Program-made: the position numbers and the translations under genes
The notes under the pieces: generated by a model
The model's database searches: none
What the model was told of the DNA's origin: nothing
What the model saw: the letters and a program-made list of their open reading frames with translations, nothing else
Virus record (IMG/VR): IMGVR_UViG_3300028837_000519
Location: 1 to 23,362 of that record
DNA from: a virus
Length of the DNA stretch: 23,362 nt
Reading direction: 5' to 3' (one strand)
Shown: positions 7,086-14,614 of the stretch, in pieces
How positions within the stretch are numbered: the first letter of the stretch is position 1
How the letters are laid out: each line of letters opens with the position of its first letter

Positions 7086-8039
7086 TTATGGGATCAGTGC
7101 TGCGAATGGATACCGATTAGCCTCGGTTTCCTCTAAGCGGTTGATCGGATTCGGGAGCTGCCAGCCAATGCGCATAACGCAACGGAGGGCTACCATGTCC
7201 TGTTGTGGCAGGTTGTAAACGATTGCCCCGGTAGCATCCTGGATCACGGCTTCGGTCAGGAGCTTATAGGTGATGTCCTGACGAACCGAGTAGACCAACT
7301 GACTCCAATCACCAAGGATCATGTGGGCCTGGGCGACATCCCAACAACCATTCCGTGGGAAGTACATCGGCTCACCATCCAGCATATATGGAGATGCGTC
7401 CTGCATGGAACGTGAGAAGATCAAGTTTCCATCAGCGTCACGTAATCCACGCAATTGAGCGCGCATACTCAGATCGGCCACTGCGCCAGAATGTGCAAAG
7501 CCATCTTCCTCCACGAAGGAAATAACTCCACCCACATCGCAGATGTCCGTATAGATGTCGGCACCAGCACCCAATGTCACTGTATGAGCTGCATCGGATA
7601 CCGCTGCACAACCCGCTAGAATATCAGTCGGCCAAGTGGCAGGAGCATTGGTTCCAAAGAGAACCGCAGCATCGAAAACACGACCAAATTCAGCGACGAT
7701 TTGGGGTTTAATTTGTGCCCAAATGTCGTAATCAACGTCATCGAGAACGGTTTGTGGAATTGGAGCAATGACAGCGATCTCTTCGGCGTTGATGTATTTG
7801 TTCGCCCAATTGATCTCAGTGGTTTGTTTCAGACCCTTATCTGTCGGATTCACGAAATAACCAGTTGGGAACAATGAGAGAACGGGCATACGATACTGAG
7901 CACGAGACATATTAGCCAGTCTTTTTCCAAGGCGCATAACAACGGATTCCTCCGTTATACCTTGGACGATTTCCCGCTGTACTTCTTCGGGAATCAGTGC
8001 CGCAGCGTCATCTCTTGAAATGTAATCTGTGTAACCCAT
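7086..8039 (-). CDS. Major capsid protein (HK97 fold)
   Basis: The 317-residue product follows the scaffold gene and fits the phage_capsid family. It opens with ISRDDAAALIPEEVQREIV, then the ESVVMRLGKRL and MPVLSLFPTGYFV strands, the spine-helix-like stretch DYDIWAQIKPQIVAEFGRVFDAAVLFG and the P-domain and A-domain strands, and ends with LRCVMRIGWQLPNP followed by FAALIP. It builds the icosahedral shell. No prohead protease gene is visible nearby and the N-terminus is short, so maturation probably uses the separate scaffold. SD GAGGTG lies before ATG 8039. Confidence 0.92.
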   Translation of the reverse strand: MGYTDYISRDDAAALIPEEVQREIVQGITEESVVMRLGKRLANMSRAQYRMPVLSLFPTGYFVNPTDKGLKQTTEINWANKYINAEEIAVIAPIPQTVLDDVDYDIWAQIKPQIVAEFGRVFDAAVLFGTNAPATWPTDILAGCAAVSDAAHTVTLGAGADIYTDICDVGGVISFVEEDGFAHSGAVADLSMRAQLRGLRDADGNLIFSRSMQDASPYMLDGEPMYFPRNGCWDVAQAHMILGDWSQLVYSVRQDITYKLLTEAVIQDATGAIVYNLPQQDMVALRCVMRIGWQLPNPINRLEETEANRYPFAALIP

Positions 8040-8058
8040 GACGACACCTCATAATTTT

Positions 8059-8655
8059 TTATGTTTGCCTCCCAGCCGAGCGACGAATATACTCATTCAT
8101 ACTAGCCGGTTGACCTAGATCATCCCCAGCTCCTGCCCCAGCACCGCCGGGGGGTTTGCGGGGCGATTTGACGAACAATTCGGGAAAGTCTTTTTTCATC
8201 TTCTCGAAATCGACATTCCCTCGCTTGTCGAACAAGTCCTCAGTTATGGCCACATGGTAGGCCAGCTTGAGATTAGAAATGCCAGCCTCATGTGCATCTT
8301 CATAAAAGTCCGCCTTGGTATTCCCTACCGCCACGGCATCTGCCAGCTTCAGGACTTCTTTCTGCGCTTCGCTGCCTTCTTCTAACTTTTTAGCAACATC
8401 GCGCAGATCCTTCTCTGCCTCTCCACGAGCATCCCGCTCGGTCTTAAGGGCAGTCCTAAGACCACTTTCGCGTTCAACGATAAGGGCTTGAACTTCCTTC
8501 GGCAAAGTCTTGTGCCAAGCGTCCCAGTCCAATGCTTCTGGCTGAGTTTTACCCTTATCTTTGGAAAGATCCCCTTCCCCGTCCCCGTCTTTGTCGTCGC
8601 CTCCCGCGCCGCCATCTTTATCGAGGACAATCATGCGTTCAAACAAGTTATTCAT
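8059..8655 (-). CDS. Capsid scaffolding protein
   Basis: The product is 198 residues from ATG 8655 (SD GAGGGAG 5 nt upstream; ATG 8658 and 8673 are less well placed). It is very acidic at the N-terminus (a GGDDKDGDGEGD run) and has a central coiled coil (about residues 60-115, with ERDARGEAEKDLRDVAKKL). It continues with NLKLAYHVAITEDLF and ends with a Gly/Ala linker and the basic tail NEYIRRSAGRQT. This layout, just before the capsid gene, is typical of scaffolding proteins whose C-terminus contacts capsid subunits. Its leader holds two hairpins with a shared loop, which may control its translation. Confidence 0.85.
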   Translation of the reverse strand: MNNLFERMIVLDKDGGAGGDDKDGDGEGDLSKDKGKTQPEALDWDAWHKTLPKEVQALIVERESGLRTALKTERDARGEAEKDLRDVAKKLEEGSEAQKEVLKLADAVAVGNTKADFYEDAHEAGISNLKLAYHVAITEDLFDKRGNVDFEKMKKDFPELFVKSPRKPPGGAGAGAGDDLGQPASMNEYIRRSAGRQT

Positions 8656-8666
8656 CATATCTCCCT

Positions 8667-8704
8667 CTGGCATCCCGCCAGAACTAGCATCCCGCTAATT
8701 AGTT
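8667..8704 (-). promoter_or_regulatory. Twin hairpins with identical GGGAT loops abutting the scaffold RBS
   Basis: On the minus strand two small hairpins lie in tandem: TAGC-GGGAT-GCTA (8697-8685, with possible outer AAC/GTT pairing) and CTGGC-GGGAT-GCCAG (8681-8667). Stem sequences differ but pairing and the five-base loop are the same. The second stem ends at the first base of the GAGGGAG Shine-Dalgarno site. This is the layout expected of a translational operator; the binding partner is unknown. Confidence 0.5.
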
Positions 8705-8717
8705 CGAGAGTCCTACT

Positions 8718-8753
8718 TAAACAACAAAACCGGCCACCTAAAAGATGACCGGT
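8718..8753 (-). terminator. Intrinsic terminator in the scaffold/capsid leader
   Basis: On the minus strand a 10-bp stem ACCGGTCATC / GGTGGCCGGT (with G-U pairs) with loop TTTTA is followed by TTTTGTTGTTT. It lies about 160 nt downstream of the promoter at 8920-8948 and before the scaffold gene, so transcripts from that promoter should stop here unless antitermination or readthrough occurs. Confidence 0.75.
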
Positions 8754-8913
8754 CGCAACTTCGGTATTTCAGCCCGCAAGCTGGGAGCGCTATGCTCCTA
8801 GTTTTTTAGAAGCCCCTGTCCAGGTCGCTCACGGAGGCTTTCCGCATCTAAGTACGGCTGTTCACTCTTTCGGTTATACGTCCGGCGTGCCCTCGATGCA
8901 GGGGCTTCTATCC
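8754..8913 (-). ncRNA. Structured leader RNA, copy 2 (with insertion)
   Basis: This is the stretch between the estimated start site (about 8913) and the terminator stem. It holds hairpin 1 GGAGC-ATAGC-GCTCC (8784-8798), hairpin 2 CAGCT-TGCG-GGCTG (8770-8783) and a linker ending TTGCG. The same parts in the same order occur upstream of terS with compensatory base changes in both stems. Unlike that copy, it carries about 109 extra bases (8804-8912). The RNA may be a short stable transcript or an antitermination/attenuation leader; the sequence does not tell which. Confidence 0.6.
8804..8912 (-). repeat. 109-bp structured insertion bounded by a 12-bp perfect inverted repeat
   Basis: Relative to the copy upstream of terS, extra sequence starts after CCTAGTT (plus strand) and ends before CGATGACAGTCTA. 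Its ends are TAGAAGCCCCTG and CAGGGGCTTCTA (8807-8818 and 8899-8910), perfectly complementary. Inside there are further complementary pieces such as GCATC/GATGC and CGGA/TCCG, so the RNA could fold as a closed multibranch domain. I do not recognise a known riboswitch or ribozyme. It could be a small ncRNA domain or a MITE-like insertion. Confidence 0.55.
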
Positions 8914-8919
8914 GATGAC

Positions 8920-8948
8920 AGTCTACATGCTACAGATGCACTTGTCAA
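8920..8948 (-). promoter_or_regulatory. Sigma70-type promoter, copy 2
   Basis: On the minus strand TTGACA (8948-8943), a 17-nt spacer and TAGACT (8925-8920). The same -35, spacer length and -10 occur in the copy upstream of terS, along with conserved bases upstream (GACATTCC) and downstream (GTCA). It lies just after the stop of the gp7-like gene and would drive the scaffold, capsid and tail genes. Confidence 0.8.
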
Positions 8949-8964
8949 GGAATGTCATTTGGCA

Positions 8965-9990
8965 TTACTGCAAATCCGCAAGATTAGTTATTCCTATCGA
9001 CGGGCCCCAGATCGGATGTACGCTCCTTTGTACCAAGTCCTGTAAACCTATTGTTCCTTGCTCATATAGAGCAAACTTTCCAGGTCCCATCATCTGTTTC
9101 TGTAGACTGGGATCCTGTCTAGCAAACCAAGTGCCCGCCAGTTCTCTCTCCGGTGGAGCCACGCCAGAAACATGCGGGATCATAGTGCATCGATCGTTTG
9201 GATGGACTTCCATCAACTCGCTTGTGTGATAAATCGTTCCGTCCAATGCAATGCAAGCCATACAAGTATTTGGCAACCTGGCTGCCAAGCGTTCGTATTC
9301 TGGTACTGCTCCACTTGCCTCATACTGTTGTCTGGAAGCTTCCCTATAAACTCTCAGTTGCTCAGTACGAGCAATAGTGGTAATTCGATTCAATCCTTCA
9401 GCCATTCCGTCCATCATGTGCCTAGCAGTCTCCCCGGGTGGATAGCCCAATGCAACGCCTTCGATCAGAGCATTTGTCATTCGCTCGGCAGAAGCGGGAT
9501 ATGCTTCTTGTAATAGATCGCCAAGCGGACCACCTGGCCCAGCCATTCTCACCATATTTTCAACTGCCAAAACCGGAAGGCGATTGAACTCAATCCCAAT
9601 TCCCATGCCAGCTTCGAAATAAGATAGTTGGATTGCGTTTACTGAGTGTTCGACACCTAACCTTCCCAATAATTCCTGTCGAACAGCAATCTCGTTTATT
9701 GCCCATTCGTTATAAATGCCCATTTCTGCGTTCAACTGAACCAACAATTTTTGATACCTGTCCATTTTCAACAATCGATTGACACCAACCACCTCTCCTG
9801 AAGCCCGCATTTCGCTTATTTCTCTGGCTAACAAACTGATTTGTGCCTCAAGTGTATTCTCCAGTTGATGCCAATGCTCGGCCATTACTATCATGGTCTC
9901 GGCATCTTGAGCGATCAATAATTGCTTGTGTTCCCGAAGACGCCGTACAACCACGCTGGTGTCTGGGGCAGGCGGTAAGGGAAGGGCCAT
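8965..9990 (-). CDS. Head morphogenesis protein (SPP1 gp7 / Mu gpF family)
   Basis: The 341-residue product has an alpha-helical N-terminal two thirds and the family's signature at the C-terminal side: ARTEQLRVYREASRQQY (about 207-223), CMACIALDG (CxxC at 243-246) and HPNDRCTMIP (263-272), which probably form a metal-binding Mu F-like domain. SPP1 gp7 is a minor head protein that binds the portal and influences DNA ejection. The gene normally follows the portal gene directly; here seven genes lie between. SD GGAGAGG precedes ATG 9990. The next promoter and leader start right after its stop. Confidence 0.92.
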   Translation of the reverse strand: MALPLPPAPDTSVVVRRLREHKQLLIAQDAETMIVMAEHWHQLENTLEAQISLLAREISEMRASGEVVGVNRLLKMDRYQKLLVQLNAEMGIYNEWAINEIAVRQELLGRLGVEHSVNAIQLSYFEAGMGIGIEFNRLPVLAVENMVRMAGPGGPLGDLLQEAYPASAERMTNALIEGVALGYPPGETARHMMDGMAEGLNRITTIARTEQLRVYREASRQQYEASGAVPEYERLAARLPNTCMACIALDGTIYHTSELMEVHPNDRCTMIPHVSGVAPPERELAGTWFARQDPSLQKQMMGPGKFALYEQGTIGLQDLVQRSVHPIWGPSIGITNLADLQ

Positions 9991-9992
9991 TA

Positions 9993-10298
9993 CTATACCT
10001 CTCCAATGATATAGCCCCAGCCCTCAAAAACATTGCCAAGATGTATCCACATAACCTCAAGACGATATTTCATTCCTGCTTCGAGATCCTTTACAACTGA
10101 TGTCGTAATCACATCGCCCACTGCCGAAGGCGCGCCATCCAGCTTAGTGTCTGAAACATCTGTGCCATCTTTGTCTTTCAATACATTGGTCGCATCGCTG
10201 GTATAGCCTTCCCATTCACTCGTATCGACCTCGTAGGCCAATTCTTCGTCTTCTCCCTGAAATACAGGGCTATTCGTGAATTCCCTTTTACTGCTCAT
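9993..10298 (-). CDS. Small structural protein of the adhesin cassette, 101 aa
   Basis: The product begins MSSKREFTNSPVFQGEDEEL and is acidic and beta-rich, with YTSDATNVLKDKDGTDV and a C-terminal LEAGMKYRLEVMWIHLG. The pattern resembles small beta-sandwich domains in which a property of a compound is measured against chain attributes, as in phage accessory fibre proteins, but no family is certain. Its ATG overlaps the stop of the repeat protein gene (ATGA) and has the SD GGAGG, so the two are probably coupled and may act together. It is followed after two bases by the gp7-like gene. Confidence 0.65.
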   Translation of the reverse strand: MSSKREFTNSPVFQGEDEELAYEVDTSEWEGYTSDATNVLKDKDGTDVSDTKLDGAPSAVGDVITTSVVKDLEAGMKYRLEVMWIHLGNVFEGWGYIIGEV

Positions 10299-12724
10299 CT
10301 GTCCTCCAAGACTAGGGCTAACGATCTAGAAGCCATAATCAATTCCACTGATCGCTTATCTAGTATGAATTCAACTATGCCCGTGATTTTGATTGTGCCA
10401 ATTATGGGTGCATATCCAGCAAGCGTCAGGTCTGCAAGCGGAATTGTAAGATCAACATTCGCCGTTGCTAATATTTCGGGGGCATATCCGAGCAGATCCA
10501 GACTTGCAACCGGGATTGTAATACTCATCGGGGTTGCTATATTTGGAACATATCCTGTGAGTGTCAGTGCGCCAGAAGGAATGGTTATTTCTACCGGAGC
10601 CCCAATAGTCGGCAGATAGCCTGTCAATGTTAGAGAAGCTACAGGAACTTCAATCTCAACTGGGGCAGTAACGCCCGGAACGTAGCCAGTCAGCGTGAGC
10701 GACGCAACCGGAACAATCACTCCCTCGCCAATGATGACCGCATAACCCGTTAGAGATAATGAGGCTACCGGGATCACATAGGCAACGGAGACATCTGGAG
10801 CGTATCCTGTCAGGGTGAGAGAGACAACTGGAACCGTGATTCCTGTGTCGATTATTGGGACATATCCCGCCAAAGTGAGTGATGCAACGGGAACAATTAT
10901 CCCAGTGTCGATGGCGGGAGCATAACCCGTAAGCACGAGTGAAGCCACGGGAACGATAACGCCTTCATCTATGGATGGAGCATATCCCGTCAAAGTCAAT
11001 GACGCTACAGGAACCGTCATTCCTTGTGGATTGGCAACGTCTGGAACATATCCGGTTAATGTGAGTGAAGCAACGGGAATGGTAATCCCAGTATCAACAA
11101 TCGGGGCATAGCCTGTCAAAGATAATGATGCTATGGGGACAGTGATGCCAGTATCTACGATTGGCGCATAAGCCGCCAGAGTAAGTGAGGCAACAGGAAC
11201 AGGGACACCCCTACCCGGGACGGGCACATATCCTGTCAGGATCAATGATGCGACAGGGACTTCAATGTTGATATGTCCTACCGCTACGACTGTGGGAGCA
11301 TAACCTGTTAGAGTCAGCGATGCCGTGGGGACTTCTATATCAATATCAATTGCAGCTATGACCGTAGGAGCATATCCCGTCAGTGTTAGCGATGCAACAG
11401 GCACACCAATTCCGACACATCCCACGCTTGGCACATAGCCTGTAAGAGTTAATGAAGCGGTAGGAACTTCGATCTCTACCAGCTCACCAGCAACAATAAT
11501 CGGAACATAACCGCTGAGAGTTAGCGAGGCGACGGGAACGACGATACCCGTGTCAATTATAGGAACGTAACCCGCGAGTGAAAGCGAGGCAACCGGAACA
11601 GGGACTCCTCTACCTGGGACAGGCACATAACCGGTAAGCGCAAGCGACGCGACGGGAACCACAATTCCCGTATCAATTACAGAAGCGTAACCAGTTAATG
11701 TTAGAGAGGCAACAGGTACGACAATGCCAGTATCGACAACGGATGCGTAACCCGTTAGCGTTAGCGACGCGACAGGAACAGGAACACCAACGCCGACGAT
11801 AGGTACATAACCCGTAAGTGCGAGCGATGCGGCAGGAACTATCGTTCCCTGTGGATTATCAATGTCTGGAATATAGCCCGTCAAAGTAAGCGATGCGACA
11901 GGAACAACTATTCCAGTGTCGATAATTGAGGCATATCCCGTCAGGGTGAGGGATGCAACCGGGACCACAATGCCCGTGTCAACGATGGGCGCATAACCAG
12001 CCAGAGTAAGCGAAGCGACTGGTACAGGAACGCCCCTGCCGGGTAATGGCACATAGCCAGTCAACGTCAACGAAGCAACTGGCACCACTATTCCTGTATC
12101 AACGATGGAGGCATATCCAGTCAGAGTCAACGAGGCAACCGGGACTGTCATTCCCTGGGGGTTATCAATTTCCGGTGCGTATCCAGTTAGTGTTAGCGAT
12201 GCAACTGGAATGGGGACACCTACTTCAATAAGAGGTGCATATCCAGTTAGTGTTAGCGACGCAACCGGGACAGGAACACCTACCTCGATAAGAGGCACGT
12301 AGCCAGTCAAAGTAAGTGATGCAACTGGAACTGTCATGCCTTGCGGGTTGTCGATTTCTGGCACGTAACCCGCAAGCGTCAAGGAAGCTACAGGAACCAC
12401 AATCCCGCTGTCAACAATTGGGACATATCCTGTTAGGGCGAGAGATACAACGGGAACCGGAACGCCTCTGCCGGGAACGGGTACATAGCCCGTCAGAGTT
12501 AATGAAGCGACGGGGACTACTATACCGGTGTCAATAGGCGGGGCATATCCGGTTAAGGTAAGCGATGCAACGGGAATGGTCATTCCTTGTGGATTAGTAA
12601 TACCCGGAACGTAACCCGTTAGCGTTAGAGAAGCTACTGGAATCTCAATATCAATGTTATCTGCAACTGCGACTAGGTTATAGTCCGGCTCATCGAAAAA
12701 GAGATACCAAGACTTCGCGCCCAT
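10295..12724 (-). CDS. 809-aa tandem-repeat protein (VPVASLTLTGYxP repeats)
   Basis: After a short N-terminus (MGAKSWYLFFDEPDYNL) the protein consists of about 36 copies of a 19-24 residue unit with core VPVASLTLTGYAP and a variable linker. It ends in a non-repeat tail of about 30 residues with hydrophobic strands (VEFILDKRSVELIM). Each unit looks like two short beta strands, so a stacked beta solenoid or long fibre is plausible. Linkers fall in a few classes (DTGIV, PGRGV, NPQGMT, EVGV). Codons differ strongly between units while residues are conserved. No Cys-rich, catalytic or membrane features are visible. It lies in the surface-protein cassette and its stop overlaps the next gene. Adhesion or fibre function is inferred. 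Confidence 0.85.
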   Translation of the reverse strand: MGAKSWYLFFDEPDYNLVAVADNIDIEIPVASLTLTGYVPGITNPQGMTIPVASLTLTGYAPPIDTGIVVPVASLTLTGYVPVPGRGVPVPVVSLALTGYVPIVDSGIVVPVASLTLAGYVPEIDNPQGMTVPVASLTLTGYVPLIEVGVPVPVASLTLTGYAPLIEVGVPIPVASLTLTGYAPEIDNPQGMTVPVASLTLTGYASIVDTGIVVPVASLTLTGYVPLPGRGVPVPVASLTLAGYAPIVDTGIVVPVASLTLTGYASIIDTGIVVPVASLTLTGYIPDIDNPQGTIVPAASLALTGYVPIVGVGVPVPVASLTLTGYASVVDTGIVVPVASLTLTGYASVIDTGIVVPVASLALTGYVPVPGRGVPVPVASLSLAGYVPIIDTGIVVPVASLTLSGYVPIIVAGELVEIEVPTASLTLTGYVPSVGCVGIGVPVASLTLTGYAPTVIAAIDIDIEVPTASLTLTGYAPTVVAVGHINIEVPVASLILTGYVPVPGRGVPVPVASLTLAAYAPIVDTGITVPIASLSLTGYAPIVDTGITIPVASLTLTGYVPDVANPQGMTVPVASLTLTGYAPSIDEGVIVPVASLVLTGYAPAIDTGIIVPVASLTLAGYVPIIDTGITVPVVSLTLTGYAPDVSVAYVIPVASLSLTGYAVIIGEGVIVPVASLTLTGYVPGVTAPVEIEVPVASLTLTGYLPTIGAPVEITIPSGALTLTGYVPNIATPMSITIPVASLDLLGYAPEILATANVDLTIPLADLTLAGYAPIIGTIKITGIVEFILDKRSVELIMASRSLALVLEDR
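10400..12640 (-). repeat. About 36 degenerate tandem repeats, period near 60 bp
   Basis: Within the repeat-protein gene the plus strand shows a recurring pattern close to gcatatccngtnannntnannga(a/g)gcnacnggnac about every 60 bases. Copies differ mainly at third codon positions, with linkers from about 6 to 11 codons. The period jumps with the linker type. It is coding, not a CRISPR array. Confidence 0.9.
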
Positions 12725-12728
12725 TTGT

Positions 12729-13850
12729 CTAGCTGTCCCGTCCTACTGGTTGGAACCAAGTGCGAGTTGCTCCACCGATCGTTGCCTGCGTCTTGGCGAT
12801 ATAACCAGCTCCATTCACAACTCGGTCTGTTCCTTCCTCATATTTGTAAAGACCGAGCGAAGCAATTTCTGTTTGGTCGTCAGATGCAATAAGATCAGAT
12901 CCATCCGAGATTTTGACTACCTGAATTGTCGGAGAAGTTATGCCACTCGTAATTGGTTCACCATTTTCGAACCATACCGTGATATACCAATCTTTTGATC
13001 CGGTGTCGTCATCAATCAAAACCGTCTTGGATTGATAGACATCCATCGTTGCATCAAGAGAGCCATTGTCTAGTTGACCCGTAGACTGGTTGAGAATTTC
13101 GACAAACAGCTCTAGTGTATCGGCTGCGGTTCCATCGCCTGAAATCTTGACTACATCGGCGTCCACCTCGGCAGTCACACTTCCGACCGCGCCCGTTACT
13201 GATCCAACTGAACCGGACAGATCGCCCGTAATATCCATTGTCTGATTGGGTAAGTCGATAGCCGTCAAGTGGTCCCCGTCACCTCCGGCTTCATTCAAGT
13301 GGTCGCCGTCACCGCCAGCCTCAGTCAGATGGTCGCCGTCTCCCCCAGCTTCCGTTAGGCCCACGCCCGCTGCTCCAATTTCATCCGTATCTGCTAAGAT
13401 TTCTACAGTCTCGGCTTTCAAGGCGATGATGTCCGCAGCGATGTCAGCGCCAGCGGCATTTGTGATAACAGCCGCCTGGATCAACTTCGCCAAAGCTAAA
13501 GTACCCCCTGCTCTCTCAATAGAAAACGCCCCAACCCACGCTGTTATCGTACCCCCGTCAACTGTTGTGCCTTCTATAAGAACGGCATACTCAGAGCCAG
13601 TTGTGTAGTCAGCGTGGGCGCTAGTATCTATCGTGATAAGATGCGCGCCTGTACGAGAATCAAAGTCAATAACTACTGTCGCACCGTCTGTTGCTATTTC
13701 ATCAGTGCTGCCATCCTTATGCACTTTAATATCAGCATCAGCTAAATCAGTAATTGTCACAGATGCACTAGGGTCGTCAGAGGAAAACGTATTGAACGGA
13801 ATATTTACCGTGTCGTCCTCTGCAAAATCACCGTAATATGGTACGCTCAT
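12729..13850 (-). CDS. Fibre-like structural protein with short tandem repeats
   Basis: The 373-residue product has an N-terminal beta domain (about 1-115, ending WVGAFSIERAGG) that resembles carbohydrate-binding or BppU-like fibre N-termini. A helical, Ala-rich stretch follows (ALAKLIQAAVITNAAGADI and on), then three 10-residue repeats of HLTEAGGDGD type (30-bp units, 13267-13356). The linker LPNQTMDITGDLSGSVGSV, repeated as VTGAVGSVTA, is a pattern common in phage fibre proteins. The last about 100 residues form another beta domain. The Gly-rich repeats look like a flexible or trimeric shaft. SD GGAGG precedes ATG 13850, which overlaps the previous stop (TAATG). It probably forms part of an appendage with its neighbours. 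Confidence 0.75.
   Translation of the reverse strand: MSVPYYGDFAEDDTVNIPFNTFSSDDPSASVTITDLADADIKVHKDGSTDEIATDGATVVIDFDSRTGAHLITIDTSAHADYTTGSEYAVLIEGTTVDGGTITAWVGAFSIERAGGTLALAKLIQAAVITNAAGADIAADIIALKAETVEILADTDEIGAAGVGLTEAGGDGDHLTEAGGDGDHLNEAGGDGDHLTAIDLPNQTMDITGDLSGSVGSVTGAVGSVTAEVDADVVKISGDGTAADTLELFVEILNQSTGQLDNGSLDATMDVYQSKTVLIDDDTGSKDWYITVWFENGEPITSGITSPTIQVVKISDGSDLIASDDQTEIASLGLYKYEEGTDRVVNGAGYIAKTQATIGGATRTWFQPVGRDS
13267..13356 (-). repeat. Three tandem 30-bp repeats
   Basis: Three adjacent 30-base units (13267-13296, 13297-13326, 13327-13356) encode HLTEAGGDGD-type decapeptides in the fibre-like gene. They differ at a few, mostly third-position, bases. Slippage within them could change shaft length. 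Confidence 0.85.
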
Positions 13851-14614
13851 TAAATTGGTCCTCCCAATGGCCCGACCAATGGGCCGTAAAGTACACTCGT
13901 TGGAGCCGCTACTGCGCCGCCCGTCAAACCGCTGGCAATAATTTCTTCTATCTCAGCTTCTGCTAAGGCGCGATTTAATACAGCCAATTCATCAATTCGT
14001 CCTTCCATGTGAACTCCACCACCCGCATGAGCCCCAATGCAAAAATAACTGTTCTCAGCGGTCTTCATAGTGTGGTCAAAAGCAAGGCCCTCACCGTTGT
14101 CTATGTCACCATCTAAATAAAGATAAATCTTGTTTGCTGTTCCATTTAACACCATTGCGACATGATGCCAAGTCGAACCGTCTTCGGAAAGCGCAGTGTT
14201 CGCTGCGCCTTCAACGTGTCCTCCCCCGCCATCGCTGTAATAAAGTCTGCACCAGAGCTTGCCGTCTCCATTTGCTTCCCACCGCCATATATTTGTACCA
14301 ATATAATGGGAGCAAATTGTCCTTGACGCATGATCGTCCATTTGAACCCACGCTACAATCGAAAAACTATCGGATGCTTCTATCCCAGGAAAATCAGCCG
14401 TTAAAGATGCGTCAGCCGCATATATATTGTCTGAATTGGCCGCGACAAAATCAGCGCTCTGTATTCCTTCCTTGTAATTCACGGTGTCTTTATCAGGAAG
14501 ATTCCCGCCATCATCAACATGGTTGTCTCCAGTACCGGATTTAGTAAGCCCTGGATCGTCCTCAAACATATAGTAAGCAACCATGTTTGCATCACTGGTG
14601 TAATCTGTTGCCAC
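13850..14614 (-). CDS. LamG / concanavalin A-like lectin-fold protein
   Basis: The 254-residue product fits the LamG (Laminin_G_3) fold: YYMFEDDPG near residue 14, a strand FSIVAWVQMDDH (84-95), WHHVAMVLNG (149-158), IYLYLDGDIDNG (163-174) and the closing motif GRIDELAVLNRAL (205-217), followed by EIEEIIASGL. A Pro/Gly/Leu-rich tail of about 20 residues ends the protein. Such domains bind sugars or proteins and occur in phage adhesins. It starts at GTG 14614 right after the beta-helix stop, with GAGGAG as SD. It probably forms an adhesion complex with its neighbours; virion location is inferred. Confidence 0.9.
   Translation of the reverse strand: MATDYTSDANMVAYYMFEDDPGLTKSGTGDNHVDDGGNLPDKDTVNYKEGIQSADFVAANSDNIYAADASLTADFPGIEASDSFSIVAWVQMDDHASRTICSHYIGTNIWRWEANGDGKLWCRLYYSDGGGGHVEGAANTALSEDGSTWHHVAMVLNGTANKIYLYLDGDIDNGEGLAFDHTMKTAENSYFCIGAHAGGGVHMEGRIDELAVLNRALAEAEIEEIIASGLTGGAVAAPTSVLYGPLVGPLGGPI

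Noticed and set aside
8382-8630. 82-codon minus frame inside the scaffold gene
   Set aside because: It is a shadow frame of the scaffold gene with no RBS of its own.
8807-8910. Possible tRNA in the insertion because of a long closing stem
   Set aside because: There is no T-arm or anticodon-arm pattern, and the spacing is wrong.
8804-8912. Resemblance of pieces (CGAAAGAGTG, AAAGCCTCCG) to a c-di-GMP-I riboswitch
   Set aside because: The pieces are in different structural positions, and the stem that should flank the GAAA loop does not pair. I treat it as chance.
10400-12640. Regular 60-bp repeats that might look like a CRISPR array
   Set aside because: Copies vary at third codon positions, lack unique spacers and stay in one long open frame, so they are coding repeats.
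10295-12724. Diversity-generating retroelement target
   Set aside because: No reverse transcriptase or template repeat is visible, and variation between units is mainly synonymous.
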